Below are positions 7,543 through 14,851 of a stretch of 43,392 bases of DNA, one piece after another. A program made the translations under genes and the position numbers. This DNA is from Rhodobacterales bacterium HKCCE3408. GTDB lineage: Bacteria > Pseudomonadota > Alphaproteobacteria > Rhodobacterales > Rhodobacteraceae. How positions within the stretch are numbered: position 1 is the stretch's first letter; the number at the start of each line of letters is the position of its first letter. A model generated the notes under the pieces. It was not told the origin of the DNA and did not search any database. It saw only the letters and a program-made list of their open reading frames with translations. The DNA is taken from contig WVSN01000023.1 of NCBI GenBank assembly GCA_015689705.1, positions 1 through 43,392 on the forward strand, written 5' to 3'.

Positions 7543-8379
7543 TCAGCCCTTGGCGTCAGCGGGCCGGAGGTCGGGAAGGGTGATCTGGGCGACCTGCTGC
7601 GCGATCGGATCGACCGACAGCGGATGCGTCGAGTTCGAGAAAGCCGACGGATCCTCGAGCCGCTGCCAGTTTCCGCCGGCATAGACCTCGAGCGCCGGGA
7701 AGCGCGCCTTGTAGCCCATCTTGTCCGAACCCGGCACCCAGTAGCCGAGATAGACATACGGCAGACCGCGCTCACGCGCGATCTCGACGTGGTCGAGGAT
7801 CACGTAGGAGCCGAGCGACTGCTTCGGCAGGTCAGGCCGGAAGAACGAATAGACCAGGCTCAGCCCGTCATCGAGCACGTCGGTCAGGCAGACAGCCGTC
7901 AGGTCGTTGTCGCCTTCGGGCGAGCCATCGCGATACTCGATCACCCGGCTGCGCACCGGGGTCTCCTCGATCATCGCGGCGAATTCGAACACGTCCATGT
8001 CGGCCATTCCGCCATCGGCGTGCCGGTTGTCGAGGTAGCGGCGGAACAGCGCGTACTGCTCCTCGGTCGCCCAGGGGCTGCGCGCCTCGCGCGTCATGTG
8101 CGCGTTGCGGCGGGCCACCCGGCGCAGGCTTTTCGTCGGTTCAAAATCGGCGACGCGGATCCGGGCCGAGAGGCAGGCGGCACAATCGGCGCACGACGGG
8201 CGGTACAGCACGTTCTGCGACCGCCGGAAGCCCTGCTTGGACAGGGCGTCGTTCAGTTTGTCGGCTTGGTCGCCCTGCAGCGCGGTGAACAGCTTCCGCT
8301 CACGCCGGCCGTCGAGATACGGACAGGCCTGGGGCGCCGTGACGTAGAATTGCGGCGCGATCGGAAGGGTATGGCGCAT
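7543..8379 (-). CDS. bpt: Aspartate/glutamate leucyltransferase (aminoacyl-tRNA-protein transferase)
   Basis: 278 residues, usual for the bacterial Bpt/ATE family. These cytosolic enzymes transfer Leu (or Arg) from tRNA to the N terminus of proteins starting with Asp or Glu, feeding the N-degron pathway via ClpS/ClpAP. Visible family motifs are [15 protein letters not shown] near the N terminus, the Cys cluster [15 protein letters not shown] around residues 60-74, and the C-terminal Gly/Tyr-rich acyltransferase part [19 protein letters not shown]. The ATG at 8379 has GGAG three bases upstream. It converges with the TRAP operon (39 bases apart) and follows the RDD gene on the same strand. Whether it is Leu- or Arg-specific cannot be told by eye. 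Confidence 0.92.
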   Translation of the reverse strand: MRHTLPIAPQFYVTAPQACPYLDGRRERKLFTALQGDQADKLNDALSKQGFRRSQNVLYRPSCADCAACLSARIRVADFEPTKSLRRVARRNAHMTREARSPWATEEQYALFRRYLDNRHADGGMADMDVFEFAAMIEETPVRSRVIEYRDGSPEGDNDLTAVCLTDVLDDGLSLVYSFFRPDLPKQSLGSYVILDHVEIARERGLPYVYLGYWVPGSDKMGYKARFPALEVYAGGNWQRLEDPSAFSNSTHPLSVDPIAQQVAQITLPDLRPADAKG

Positions 8380-8495
8380 GGTCTCCGCAGATGGTCTGCT
8401 ATTCGCGTTGGACCAAAGCCTGCATCAGCCGCTCCGGTCAGACAATACATTTTTAGAGAACTGGTTGACGGGCGAAAGGATGCTCAAAACGTGGT

Positions 8496-8518
8496 CCGCC
8501 CGGGGTCATCCCGGGCGG
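8496..8518 (-). terminator. Hairpin at the 3' end of the RDD gene
   Basis: A 9-bp perfect stem (8496-8504 with 8510-8518, 5-base loop) overlaps the RDD stop codon. On the minus strand it is followed by ACCACGTTTTG, a poor T-run, so termination may be partial. The 126 bases between it and bpt hold nothing else I can support. Confidence 0.4.
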
Positions 8519-8952
8519 TTGATCGCGGCGGTTCCGAGGATCATGTCGGTCAAACCCTGGCCCCGGGCACCAGTCGCCATCATCAGCACCGAAACGAGCT
8601 GCAGCGGGAAGATCGCGGAGCTGACGAGGTAGCCGAGCGTGTGCAGCATCGCCTCCTGCGAATCCAGTCGCAGACCCGCGCCGTTCCGGATCTCGATCGC
8701 CATCAGGCGCATCCCCGGCGTGGCCGAGCGGTTCGTCAGTCCGATCCAGCGGTAGAAGAACGAGATCACGAACAGGGTGGGCACGAAGAACAGCCACAGA
8801 AGCCCGATGGTCAGCAGCCCGAGGATCAGCGTGATGGCGATCACGACGATGGTGTCGAACAGCCAGGCCAGCAGCCGCTTGAACGGCACGCCGGAATAGA
8901 ACTCGGCCTGATGGATCGGGTCGGGCAGGGTACGCGTCATGGTCATGGACAT
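8506..8952 (-). CDS. RDD family membrane protein
   Basis: 148 residues. It has the RDD pattern: a first helix with an Arg and Asp (FKRLLAWLFDTIVV), a second hydrophobic segment at about residues 50-70, GMRLMAIEIRNG around 78-90, and a third hydrophobic segment towards the C terminus. Family members are small integral membrane proteins of mostly unknown role; a few have been linked to ion antiport. The start at 8952 is not well marked: no good ribosome binding site is visible and ATGs at codons 3 and 5 are alternatives. It lies between DUF2852 and bpt on the same strand. Confidence 0.85.
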   Translation of the reverse strand: MSMTMTRTLPDPIHQAEFYSGVPFKRLLAWLFDTIVVIAITLILGLLTIGLLWLFFVPTLFVISFFYRWIGLTNRSATPGMRLMAIEIRNGAGLRLDSQEAMLHTLGYLVSSAIFPLQLVSVLMMATGARGQGLTDMILGTAAINRPG

Positions 8953-8974
8953 GGGATAATCCGGACGAGAAGAA

Positions 8975-9006
8975 AAGGGGGCGGCCCCGGGTGATGCCGG
9001 GGCCGC
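8975..9006 (-). terminator. Intrinsic terminator after the DUF2852 gene
   Basis: On the minus strand a 10-bp GC stem (9006-8997 with 8990-8981, loop CATCAC) is followed by CCCCCTTTTCTTC. It lies 20 bases after the DUF2852 stop and before the RDD start, so the two genes are probably separate transcripts or only partly linked. Confidence 0.7.
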
Positions 9007-9026
9007 TTTGGGCCGGGGGAGGGGGG

Positions 9027-9479
9027 TCAGGCCCAGGCCGTGCTGTCGTCGCCCGAGCTCGCTTCGGCGGCGCGGCGCTGGCGGGCGCGGTCCTCGAGGA
9101 ACTCGTCGAACTCGCGCTTGTCCTTGGCTTCGCGCAGGCGCTTCAGGAATTCCTCGAAGGCGTGCTGCTCATCCTCGAGCCGGCGCAGGGTTTCGGCCTT
9201 GTAGGCGTCGAAGGCGGTGTTGCCCGACGACCGGAAGGCGTGGCCGTGAGCGCGGTAATGGTTGCGGGCGTGGCCGCAGCTGCCGTTGAACATCCGTTTG
9301 CTCCAGATCATGTAGGCCAGGAAGGCGAGGCCGATCGGCCAGAAGAGAATGAAGCCCAGGATCATCGCCACGATCCAGGCGGCCTTGCCGCGGGCGTCGA
9401 GCCAGGCTTCGGCGCGGGAAAACCAGCCCTGTGCCTCGGCCAGTGCGGGCGCTCGGGCGGGGGCGTCGGTGGTGCTCAT
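9027..9479 (-). CDS. DUF2852 family protein
   Basis: 150 residues, matching the alphaproteobacterial DUF2852 layout: one transmembrane helix with a conserved GFILFWPIGLAFLAYMIWS (residues about 41-60), a His/Arg-rich segment, FRSSGNTAFDAYKAETLRRLE, then a charged C-terminal helix with FEEFLKRLREAKDKREFDEF that looks coiled-coil. The function of the family is unknown. It is likely inner-membrane anchored with a cytoplasmic helix. GGAGACG lies 6 bases before the ATG at 9479. An inverted repeat upstream (9511-9525) may control it. Confidence 0.9.
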   Translation of the reverse strand: MSTTDAPARAPALAEAQGWFSRAEAWLDARGKAAWIVAMILGFILFWPIGLAFLAYMIWSKRMFNGSCGHARNHYRAHGHAFRSSGNTAFDAYKAETLRRLEDEQHAFEEFLKRLREAKDKREFDEFLEDRARQRRAAEASSGDDSTAWA

Positions 9480-9504
9480 GTCAATCGTCTCCGTGAAGGT
9501 GTAT

Positions 9505-9525
9505 GTGAATGTTAATCACATTAAC
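9505..9525 (-). promoter_or_regulatory. Inverted repeat in the DUF2852 promoter region
   Basis: GTTAAT-CAC-ATTAAC at 9511-9525 is a perfect 15-base symmetric site in an AT-rich patch 32 bases upstream of the DUF2852 start. It overlaps TGTGA-N7-TCACA (9504-9520), which resembles a CRP site but has a 7-base spacer where CRP needs 6. A second repeat, GTGAA-N5-TTCAC, lies at 9574-9588. Symmetry is seen; no regulator is assigned. Confidence 0.4.
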
Positions 9526-9618
9526 GCATATGGAGGAGAGTATCGGGCGCGGCAAGGGGGGCGGACGAAAAAAGTGAATCTAGTTCACATGGTGTTTTGA
9601 AGCAGGCGTTAAATAACA

Positions 9619-9648
9619 TTATCATTATATAAGGAATCTGCTATATAA
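9619..9648 (+). promoter_or_regulatory. Promoter with overlapping operator for the ArsR-SRPBCC pair
   Basis: TTATCA (9619-9624) and TATATA (9642-9647) are 17 bases apart, a good -35/-10 pair. The -10 ends 7 bases before the ArsR ATG at 9655, so transcription would start at or within a base or two of the ATG, giving a leaderless mRNA; no Shine-Dalgarno sequence is visible. An inverted repeat TTATATA-N10-TATATAA (9625-9648) covers the spacer and the -10, the position expected for autorepression by an ArsR dimer. Confidence 0.65.
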
Positions 9649-9654
9649 CGGCCC

Positions 9655-9996
9655 ATGTCCCGTATCGACCTCGCCTTCTCCGCCCTCTCCGACCCGACCC
9701 GCCGCGTCATCCTCGCCCGGCTCGCGGAAGGGGAGGCGCAGGTTGCGGCGCTCGCCGACATGGCCGGCATCAGCCAGCCCGCCGTCTCGCGCCATCTGAA
9801 GGTGCTGGAAGAGGCGGGACTGATCGGCACCCGCATCGCCGGCACGTCCCGCCCGCGCCGCCTGCGCCCGGAGGGGCTGGTGGACGTCCGGACATGGCTC
9901 GAACAGATGCAGGCGGTGTTCGAGGAGAATTACCGCCGCCTCGACGCGCTTCTCGCCGAATTGCCCGAAACACCCACACCCTCACCAGAGGACTGA
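9655..9996 (+). CDS. ArsR-family winged-helix transcriptional regulator
   Basis: 113 residues. The N-terminal 90 residues form a canonical ArsR winged helix: FSALSDPTRRVILARLAEG, then helix-turn-helix MAGISQPAVSRHLKVLEEAGL, then the wing. No metal-binding CxC pair is present, so it belongs to the non-metal ArsR group that usually sits next to an SRPBCC (AHSA1-like) gene, as here: the next gene starts 5 bases after its stop. Such regulators repress their own operon. The start at 9655 fits a leaderless transcript. The tail is Pro/Thr-rich. Confidence 0.92.
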   Translation: MSRIDLAFSALSDPTRRVILARLAEGEAQVAALADMAGISQPAVSRHLKVLEEAGLIGTRIAGTSRPRRLRPEGLVDVRTWLEQMQAVFEENYRRLDALLAELPETPTPSPED

Positions 9997-10000
9997 CGCC

Positions 10001-10495
10001 ATGCCCCTGCCTGCGAAAGTATCCATCGAAGGCGATGCGACCGTCGTCGTCACACGCGACTTCGATGCGCCGCGTGCGGCCGTCTGGCGCGCCCATTCCG
10101 AGCCCGCGCTTCTGAAACGCTGGCTCCTCGGCCCGCCGGGATGGGAGATGCATGTCTGCGAGATGGATTTCCGCCCGGGCGGCTCCTACCGCTGGCGCTG
10201 GCGCAACGTGGATGCCGGGGTAGAGTTCGGTTTCGACGGTGAAGTCCTCGCGCTCGACCCGCCGGCCCGGATGGAGGAACGTCAGACCTACATCCCCGGC
10301 ACCGTCGGCGGCGAGATGGGCACCTGCGACAACGTCCTGACGCTGACCGAAATCGATGGTGGCACCCGCCTTGTCACGCGCATTTCCTATGCCGACCGCG
10401 CGACGATGGAGGCCGCGATGGCGACCGGCATGACGGACGGGATGGAGATGAGCTACGCGCTGCTTGATGGGGTGCTGGCGGACGGGGACGCCTGA
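10001..10495 (+). CDS. SRPBCC (AHSA1/START-like) domain protein
   Basis: 164 residues forming one SRPBCC domain: VTRDFDAPRAAVWRAHSEPALLKRW near the N terminus, a Pro/Gly-rich segment, FRPGGSYRWRWRN around 58-70, and the C-terminal helix with the acidic MTDGMEMSYALLD. This family folds into a hydrophobic cup that binds small ligands or client proteins. Most ArsR-linked members have no known ligand. It lies 4 bases after the ArsR gene and is surely co-transcribed. It converges with the small membrane gene at 10548-10862. Confidence 0.9.
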   Translation: MPLPAKVSIEGDATVVVTRDFDAPRAAVWRAHSEPALLKRWLLGPPGWEMHVCEMDFRPGGSYRWRWRNVDAGVEFGFDGEVLALDPPARMEERQTYIPGTVGGEMGTCDNVLTLTEIDGGTRLVTRISYADRATMEAAMATGMTDGMEMSYALLDGVLADGDA

Positions 10496-10547
10496 CACGT
10501 TCCGGTCGACAGCTCGGAGCAGGCAGCGGAATGGCGGAGGGCGTCGC

Positions 10548-10862
10548 CTAGCCCAGGCAGATCATCAACGACACAACGACCACAACGATCGGGACGAACA
10601 CGACTGCCTGAACGATCCCAAGTCGCCGTCTGAAGGCTCGGTCGTTCAGCTTCATGACGTAGAAGCCGGGCATTGCCGACCCCTGGCCGGTCAGGAACAT
10701 CATCGTCGGCGAGAGTGGTTTACGTCCGAGCTGCGCGCGAAATTCCGTGTATTCCGACGGGTCAACCAGCAGGCCAAAATACGCGATGACGTTGAAGATC
10801 ATCCAGATCACCAGCCAGAGACATAGCATCGCGAGGCCGACGAAGAGGAAGTAGGTCGCCAA
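10548..10862 (-). CDS. Small two-helix membrane protein at the end of the valine-catabolic operon
   Basis: 104 residues if translation starts at the TTG at 10862, two bases after the mmsB stop; an ATG at 10829 (residue 12) is the alternative. There is a long hydrophobic helix at residues about 5-35, a polar middle, and a second very hydrophobic helix at about 82-102. I recognise no family. The frame continues upstream into mmsB but that part is only a shadow. The tight spacing implies translational coupling with mmsB. Why a membrane protein should be coupled to 3-hydroxyisobutyrate dehydrogenase is not clear; a small transport or anchoring role would be a guess. Confidence 0.6.
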   Translation of the reverse strand: MATYFLFVGLAMLCLWLVIWMIFNVIAYFGLLVDPSEYTEFRAQLGRKPLSPTMMFLTGQGSAMPGFYVMKLNDRAFRRRLGIVQAVVFVPIVVVVVSLMICLG

Positions 10863-10864
10863 AA

Positions 10865-11737
10865 CTACCCCCGCCCGCGCTTCTCGAACCTCGGCAGCAT
10901 GGCGCTGAAATCCCGGCCCTTGCCGTCTTCCGCCTCGACGAAGGTCTCGTAAAGCTTCATCGCCGCCTGTCCCATCGGCGTGTCGGCATCCGCCGCCTCG
11001 GCCGCGGCCTGGCTGAGCCGGAGGTCCTTCAGCATCAGGTCGGCCGCGAAGCCCGGCTTGTAGTCGTTGTCGGCGGGCGATTTCGGCCCGATGCCGGGCG
11101 CGGGGCAATAGGCGTTCATGGTCCAGGAATAGCCCGACGAGGTCGAGACCACGTCGAACATCGCCTGCCGCGACAGGCCGAGCTTGTCGGCCAGCGCGAA
11201 GGCCTCACAGGTCGCGATCATCGTGACGCCGAGGATCATGTTGTTGCAGATCTTCGCCGCCTGACCGTTCCCGGCCGGGCCGCAATGGACGGCCTTCTGG
11301 CCCATGATGTCGAAGAGCGTCTTCACCCGCTCGAACGCCGCATCCGTTCCGCCAACCATGAAGGTCAGCGTCCCCGCGGCGGCCCCGCCGACCCCGCCCG
11401 AGACGGGAGCGTCGAGAAAGCCGATTCCCCGTGCCTCGGCCATCGCGGCCACGTCGCGGGCGGCCTGCACTTCGACGGTCGAGCAATCGACGAGGATGGT
11501 GCCCTCGGCCATGGCCGGCAGGATCTCCTCGGCCACCTGCCGCAGGATGGCGCCGTTCGGCAGCATGGTGATGACGATCTCGGCCGACGCGGCGGCCTCT
11601 GTCGCCGTCGCGGCCCGGGATACACCTTCGGGCGGCGCGGCCACGACGTCGAATCCTGTCACCTCGTGCCCCGCAGCGGCGAGGTTGGCGGCCATGGGCG
11701 CGCCCATGTTGCCCAGTCCGATGAAGCCGATATGCAT
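10865..11737 (-). CDS. mmsB: 3-hydroxyisobutyrate dehydrogenase
   Basis: 290 residues, typical length. It oxidises 3-hydroxyisobutyrate to methylmalonate semialdehyde with NAD+ in valine degradation. The Rossmann motif GFIGLGNMGAPMAANL is at the N terminus. The substrate-binding DAPVSGGVGGAAAGTLTFMVGG lies at about 120-141, and GPAGNGQAAKICNNM with the catalytic Lys at about 165-180. The ATG at 11737 is 11 bases after the HIBYL-CoA hydrolase stop. Order acd, hydrolase, mmsB and tight spacing show one operon for sequential steps of the pathway; the product is used by mmsA at 16444-17943. Confidence 0.95.
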   Translation of the reverse strand: MHIGFIGLGNMGAPMAANLAAAGHEVTGFDVVAAPPEGVSRAATATEAAASAEIVITMLPNGAILRQVAEEILPAMAEGTILVDCSTVEVQAARDVAAMAEARGIGFLDAPVSGGVGGAAAGTLTFMVGGTDAAFERVKTLFDIMGQKAVHCGPAGNGQAAKICNNMILGVTMIATCEAFALADKLGLSRQAMFDVVSTSSGYSWTMNAYCPAPGIGPKSPADNDYKPGFAADLMLKDLRLSQAAAEAADADTPMGQAAMKLYETFVEAEDGKGRDFSAMLPRFEKRGRG

Positions 11738-11748
11738 GTCCCCTCCCG

Positions 11749-12786
11749 TCAGTCGAATGTCAGCGCGTCCCGGCCGAGCGGCAACAGCATGCGCGTCACG
11801 TCGATCTCGGGCAAGGCGTCGATACTGTCGTGCTTCCAGTGCGGGTTGCGGTCCTTGTCGATGATCGCGGCGCGGATCCCTTCGAGGAAATCGCCATGCT
11901 CCATCGCGCGCGAGGTGAAGCGGTATTCCTGACCGAGCGCGTGTTCGATGTCGTCGACGGACGCGCGCGCACGCCGGACCAGCTCGACCGCCGCGGCCAT
12001 CGACAGGGGTGAATTCTTCGCCATCGCCGCGCGGGTCTCCGAGGCGAAGTCGCCCTCGTCGTGCTTCAGCGCGTTCCAGATGTCGCGCAGGGTCGCGCCA
12101 GCGAAGAACCGGGCGATCGCGTCCATCTTTCCTTCCAGCGGCGCGTCCGGGGCAGGGCGGGCGGCCCGGTCGATCGCGCCCCAGTCCCCGGTTTCGATCA
12201 GCTCCGCCTTCAGCTTCGGCCAGTCGTCCTCGGGCAGGTAATAGTCGGCGAAGCCGGCGAAGATCGCGTCGCCCGGGCCCATCCGCGCCGAGGTCACGCC
12301 GATATATTCGCCAAGCCGCCCCGGCGCGCGGCCCAGGATCAGCGACCCGCCGACGTCCGGTATGAGGCCGATCCCGCATTCCGGCATCGCGATCTTCGAG
12401 CTGTCGCCGACGATCCGGTGCGACCCGTGGCAGCCGACGCCGACGCCGCCGCCCATGGTGAAGCCCTGCAGGAAACTGACAACCGGTTTCGGAAAGCCGA
12501 ACATCCGCGCGTTCATCCGGTATTCGTCGGCCCAGAAGGTCTGGCCGTAGGCGTAGTCACCGGCCTTGCCTGTCGCGTAAAGCTCGGCGATGTCGCCGCC
12601 CGCGCAGAACGCCTTGTCGCCGGCCGCGTCGATCATCAGAAGCGCGACCCGGTCATCCCCGGCCCAGTCCTTCAGCGCGGCATCGATCGCCATGCACATG
12701 TCGTAGGTCAGCGCGTTCAGTGCGGACGGGCGGTTCAGCGTGATCCGCCCGGCGCGGCCCTCGATCCGGATGTCGATATCGCTCAT
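11749..12786 (-). CDS. 3-hydroxyisobutyryl-CoA hydrolase (enoyl-CoA hydratase superfamily)
   Basis: 345 residues, longer than a plain enoyl-CoA hydratase (about 260) and right for the HIBCH type, which frees 3-hydroxyisobutyrate from CoA in valine degradation. Crotonase motifs are visible: ITLNRPSALNALTYDM near the start, the oxyanion segment KAFCAGGDI at about 57-66, QGFTMGGGVGVG at about 105-116, and MPECGIGLIPDVGGS with the Glu and Asp that mark HIBCH catalysis. The ATG at 12786 overlaps the TGA of the acyl-CoA dehydrogenase (ATGA), showing translational coupling. A separate enoyl-CoA hydratase for the preceding methacrylyl-CoA step is not in the window. Confidence 0.92.
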   Translation of the reverse strand: MSDIDIRIEGRAGRITLNRPSALNALTYDMCMAIDAALKDWAGDDRVALLMIDAAGDKAFCAGGDIAELYATGKAGDYAYGQTFWADEYRMNARMFGFPKPVVSFLQGFTMGGGVGVGCHGSHRIVGDSSKIAMPECGIGLIPDVGGSLILGRAPGRLGEYIGVTSARMGPGDAIFAGFADYYLPEDDWPKLKAELIETGDWGAIDRAARPAPDAPLEGKMDAIARFFAGATLRDIWNALKHDEGDFASETRAAMAKNSPLSMAAAVELVRRARASVDDIEHALGQEYRFTSRAMEHGDFLEGIRAAIIDKDRNPHWKHDSIDALPEIDVTRMLLPLGRDALTFD

Positions 12787-13928
12787 GCCGGGGCCGCCAC
12801 CATGTCGCGGGCAACGATCATGCGCATGATCTCGTTCGTTCCCTCGAGGATCTGGTGCACGCGCAGGTCGCGCACGATCTTCTCGATCCCGTAATCGGCC
12901 AGGTAGCCGTAGCCGCCATGAAGCTGCAGGCACTGGTCGGCGATCCGGCTGCCGGCCTCGGTGCAGAACTTCTTGGCCATGGCGCAGGCCTGTGTCGCGT
13001 CCGGAGCGCCGGTGTCGAGCTTCCACGCCGCCTGCCGCAGGAACACCCGCGCGGCCTCGAGCTCGATCTTCATGTCGGCCAGCCGGAATTGCAGCGCCTG
13101 GAACTGGTCGATCGACTTTCCGAAAGCCTTTCGTTCGGCCATGTAGGACAGCGTCGCGTCCAGCGCGGCCTGCGCCCCGCCGAGCGAACAGGCCGCGATG
13201 TTCAGCCGCCCGCCGTCGAGACCCTTCATCGCGTAGCGGAAACCGTGGCCCTCTTCGCCGAGTAGGTTCTCCGGCGGGGCGAGGGCCGCGTCGAGCTGCA
13301 CCTGCCGGGTCGGCTGCGCGCGCCAGCCCATCTTGTCCTCGAGCCCGCCGAAGCTGAGCCCCTCGGTCCCGTCCTCGACCAGAATGGCGCTGATGCCTTT
13401 CGGCCCCTCGCCGCCGGTGCGGCACATGACGACATAAGCGTCGGCATACCCGCCGCCCGAGATGAAGGCCTTCGTACCGGTCAGCCGCCAGCCCTCGTTC
13501 GTGCGCTCAGCCTTCGTCTTCAGCGCCGCCGCGTCCGATCCCGAACCCGGCTCGGTCAGGCAATAGGCGAGGAAGGTCTCCATCGTCAGAGCCTTCGGAA
13601 GGATGCGCGCCTTCAGCTCCTCGGTGCCCCAGGACGCGATCATCCAGGCGCACATGTTGTGGATCGACAGGAACGCCGAGACGGTCGGGCAGGCTTCCGC
13701 CAGGGCCTCGAAAACGAGGGTAGCGTCCAGCCGGTTCAGCCCGGAGCCCCCCAGTTCCTCGGGCACGTAGAGCCCGCCGAAGCCCAGTTCGGCCAGCTTT
13801 CCCCACAGCTCTTTCGGGATGTCGCCCGACCGCTCCCATTCCGCAGCATGGGGGGCGATCTCGGCCGCGCCGAAGCTGCGCGCCATGTCGAGAATCGCCT
13901 CGTGCTCCTCGCTCAATGCGAAATCCAT
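12783..13928 (-). CDS. Acyl-CoA dehydrogenase, probably isobutyryl-CoA dehydrogenase
   Basis: 381 residues, the standard size of a FAD-dependent acyl-CoA dehydrogenase. Motifs include YCLTEPGSGSDAAALKTKA around 120-138, FISGGGYADAYVVM, the FAD-binding FGKSIDQFQALQFRLADM, and the C-terminal VHQILEGTNEIMRMIVAR carrying the catalytic Glu at the position used by short-chain and isobutyryl enzymes. Its place directly before HIBYL-CoA hydrolase and mmsB makes isobutyryl-CoA the likely substrate. GGGGAGGAG precedes the ATG at 13928. It is the first gene of the minus-strand valine operon, and a 14-base palindrome lies 38 bases upstream. Confidence 0.9.
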   Translation of the reverse strand: MDFALSEEHEAILDMARSFGAAEIAPHAAEWERSGDIPKELWGKLAELGFGGLYVPEELGGSGLNRLDATLVFEALAEACPTVSAFLSIHNMCAWMIASWGTEELKARILPKALTMETFLAYCLTEPGSGSDAAALKTKAERTNEGWRLTGTKAFISGGGYADAYVVMCRTGGEGPKGISAILVEDGTEGLSFGGLEDKMGWRAQPTRQVQLDAALAPPENLLGEEGHGFRYAMKGLDGGRLNIAACSLGGAQAALDATLSYMAERKAFGKSIDQFQALQFRLADMKIELEAARVFLRQAAWKLDTGAPDATQACAMAKKFCTEAGSRIADQCLQLHGGYGYLADYGIEKIVRDLRVHQILEGTNEIMRMIVARDMVAAPA

Positions 13929-13966
13929 CGGCTCCTCCCCGAGCGGAATTGAACGCTTGTTTAGTT

Positions 13967-13980
13967 AACCGGCGCCGGTT
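13967..13980. promoter_or_regulatory. Perfect 14-base palindrome upstream of the valine operon
   Basis: AACCGGCGCCGGTT is perfectly self-complementary and lies 38 bases before the isobutyryl-CoA dehydrogenase ATG. Just inside it the minus strand reads TTAACTAAACAAGCG, an AT-richer stretch that could hold a -10. It is a plausible operator for a TetR- or MerR-type regulator of branched-chain degradation, but none is encoded nearby. Confidence 0.4.
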
Positions 13981-14035
13981 CGGGTCGCAAGCGAAAGGGG
14001 GTTACGGGAAACGAACAGTGCCGTTTTCTCAGCTT

Positions 14036-14084
14036 GTCCGATTATCGGACTCCATTGTGTTTGCGGCATTAATGTGGCATTAAT
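14036..14084 (+). promoter_or_regulatory. Symmetric and tandem repeats upstream of the VPxPA-CTERM gene
   Basis: GTCCGAT-T-ATCGGAC (14036-14050) is a perfect 15-base inverted repeat. Fifteen bases later GGCATTAAT occurs twice with an 11-base period (14065-14073 and 14076-14084). Both lie within 105 bases upstream of the CTERM gene. The first GGCATTAATGTGGC has GG-N10-GC spacing like a sigma-54 promoter, but the match to TGGCAC-N5-TTGC is partial. Confidence 0.45.
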
Positions 14085-14140
14085 CCTAGCTACATCTGGG
14101 GGAGTATCTTCAGGTTAACGAGTACGCCTGGGAGGGCGAT

Positions 14141-14830
14141 ATGAGACTGTCTTCGACGATTAAGGCGGCAGCCGTGGCCGCCCTTTTTGCCCTTGGGGGC
14201 ACCGCGGCATCAGCAGTCACACTACAATTCGGTGAAAGTGCCACCTCGTCCAACTCGCCGCCAACCGGCGCGTCGGGCACGGTGGAAATGACCTTTTCGG
14301 ATATCGGCGCCGGCCTGGTCGAGCTGTCGATGCTGATCACGAACACGACCGGCGACACCATCTTCGGCGCGGGCGCAACCGCTTCGAAGCTGACCGGCGT
14401 CGGTTTCGACCTGTTGAGCGGCGTGAGCTACGTTGCCGGCTCCTTCTCCGGAGGGACCTATCTCGACACGTTGATCATCAACGCCGCACTGCCGCCGTTC
14501 GGGATTTTCGACATCGGGGTCGCGGACAACGGCAACTTCCTCGGCGGCAATGCGAACGGTGCCCTGCCCCAGGGGCTGTCGGACACGGTAACGATGCGGC
14601 TCTCCAGCTCGCTGCTGGCCGCCGATCTCGATGCCGCCTTCGCGTCCGGCTTCACGTCCGGGGATCTCGCGGCATCCCTGCGTTTCCAGCAGGTCAACGC
14701 CGGCGAAGGCAGCGACAAGCTGACCGACCCGACGGTGGACATGTCGCCGGTTCCGATCCCGGCGGCGGGCTTCCTACTGGTGGCCGGTCTCGGCGGTCTT
14801 GCCGTGCTGCGCCGTCGCGCAGCGGCCTGA
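14141..14830 (+). CDS. VPxPA-CTERM surface/secreted protein
   Basis: 229 residues. A signal peptide (residues 1-25, ending ASAVT) is followed by a beta-rich, Gly/Ser/Thr-rich body of about 175 residues with few charges. The tail is the sorting signal: PVPIPAAG, a hydrophobic segment of about 15 residues, then LRRRAAA. This is the PEP-CTERM variant seen in Rhodobacterales, expected to be cleaved by an exosortase (XrtD type) and displayed or released at the surface, often with exopolysaccharide. The body resembles nothing I can name. GGGAGGGCGAT precedes the ATG. It is monocistronic, closed by a strong terminator, with its own upstream repeats. Confidence 0.85.
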   Translation: MRLSSTIKAAAVAALFALGGTAASAVTLQFGESATSSNSPPTGASGTVEMTFSDIGAGLVELSMLITNTTGDTIFGAGATASKLTGVGFDLLSGVSYVAGSFSGGTYLDTLIINAALPPFGIFDIGVADNGNFLGGNANGALPQGLSDTVTMRLSSSLLAADLDAAFASGFTSGDLAASLRFQQVNAGEGSDKLTDPTVDMSPVPIPAAGFLLVAGLGGLAVLRRRAAA

Positions 14831-14851
14831 CGCCACGACCAACGCGTTTGA

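Noticed and set aside
9504-9520. A CRP-like site, TGTGA-N7-TCACA, before DUF2852
   Set aside because: CRP requires a 6-base spacer and the half-sites are not symmetric beyond the five bases. The 15-base repeat inside it is better supported.
10863-11108. Upstream part of the small membrane-protein frame
   Set aside because: It is the mmsB gene read in another frame; hydrophobic, non-shadow sequence starts only after the mmsB stop.
10865-12379. A 504-residue version of mmsB
   Set aside because: The first 214 residues are an out-of-frame reading of the overlapping hydrolase gene; the Rossmann start is at 11737.
14064-14079. A definite sigma-54 promoter before the CTERM gene
   Set aside because: The GG-N10-GC spacing is right but several consensus positions differ, so I mention it only as a possibility.
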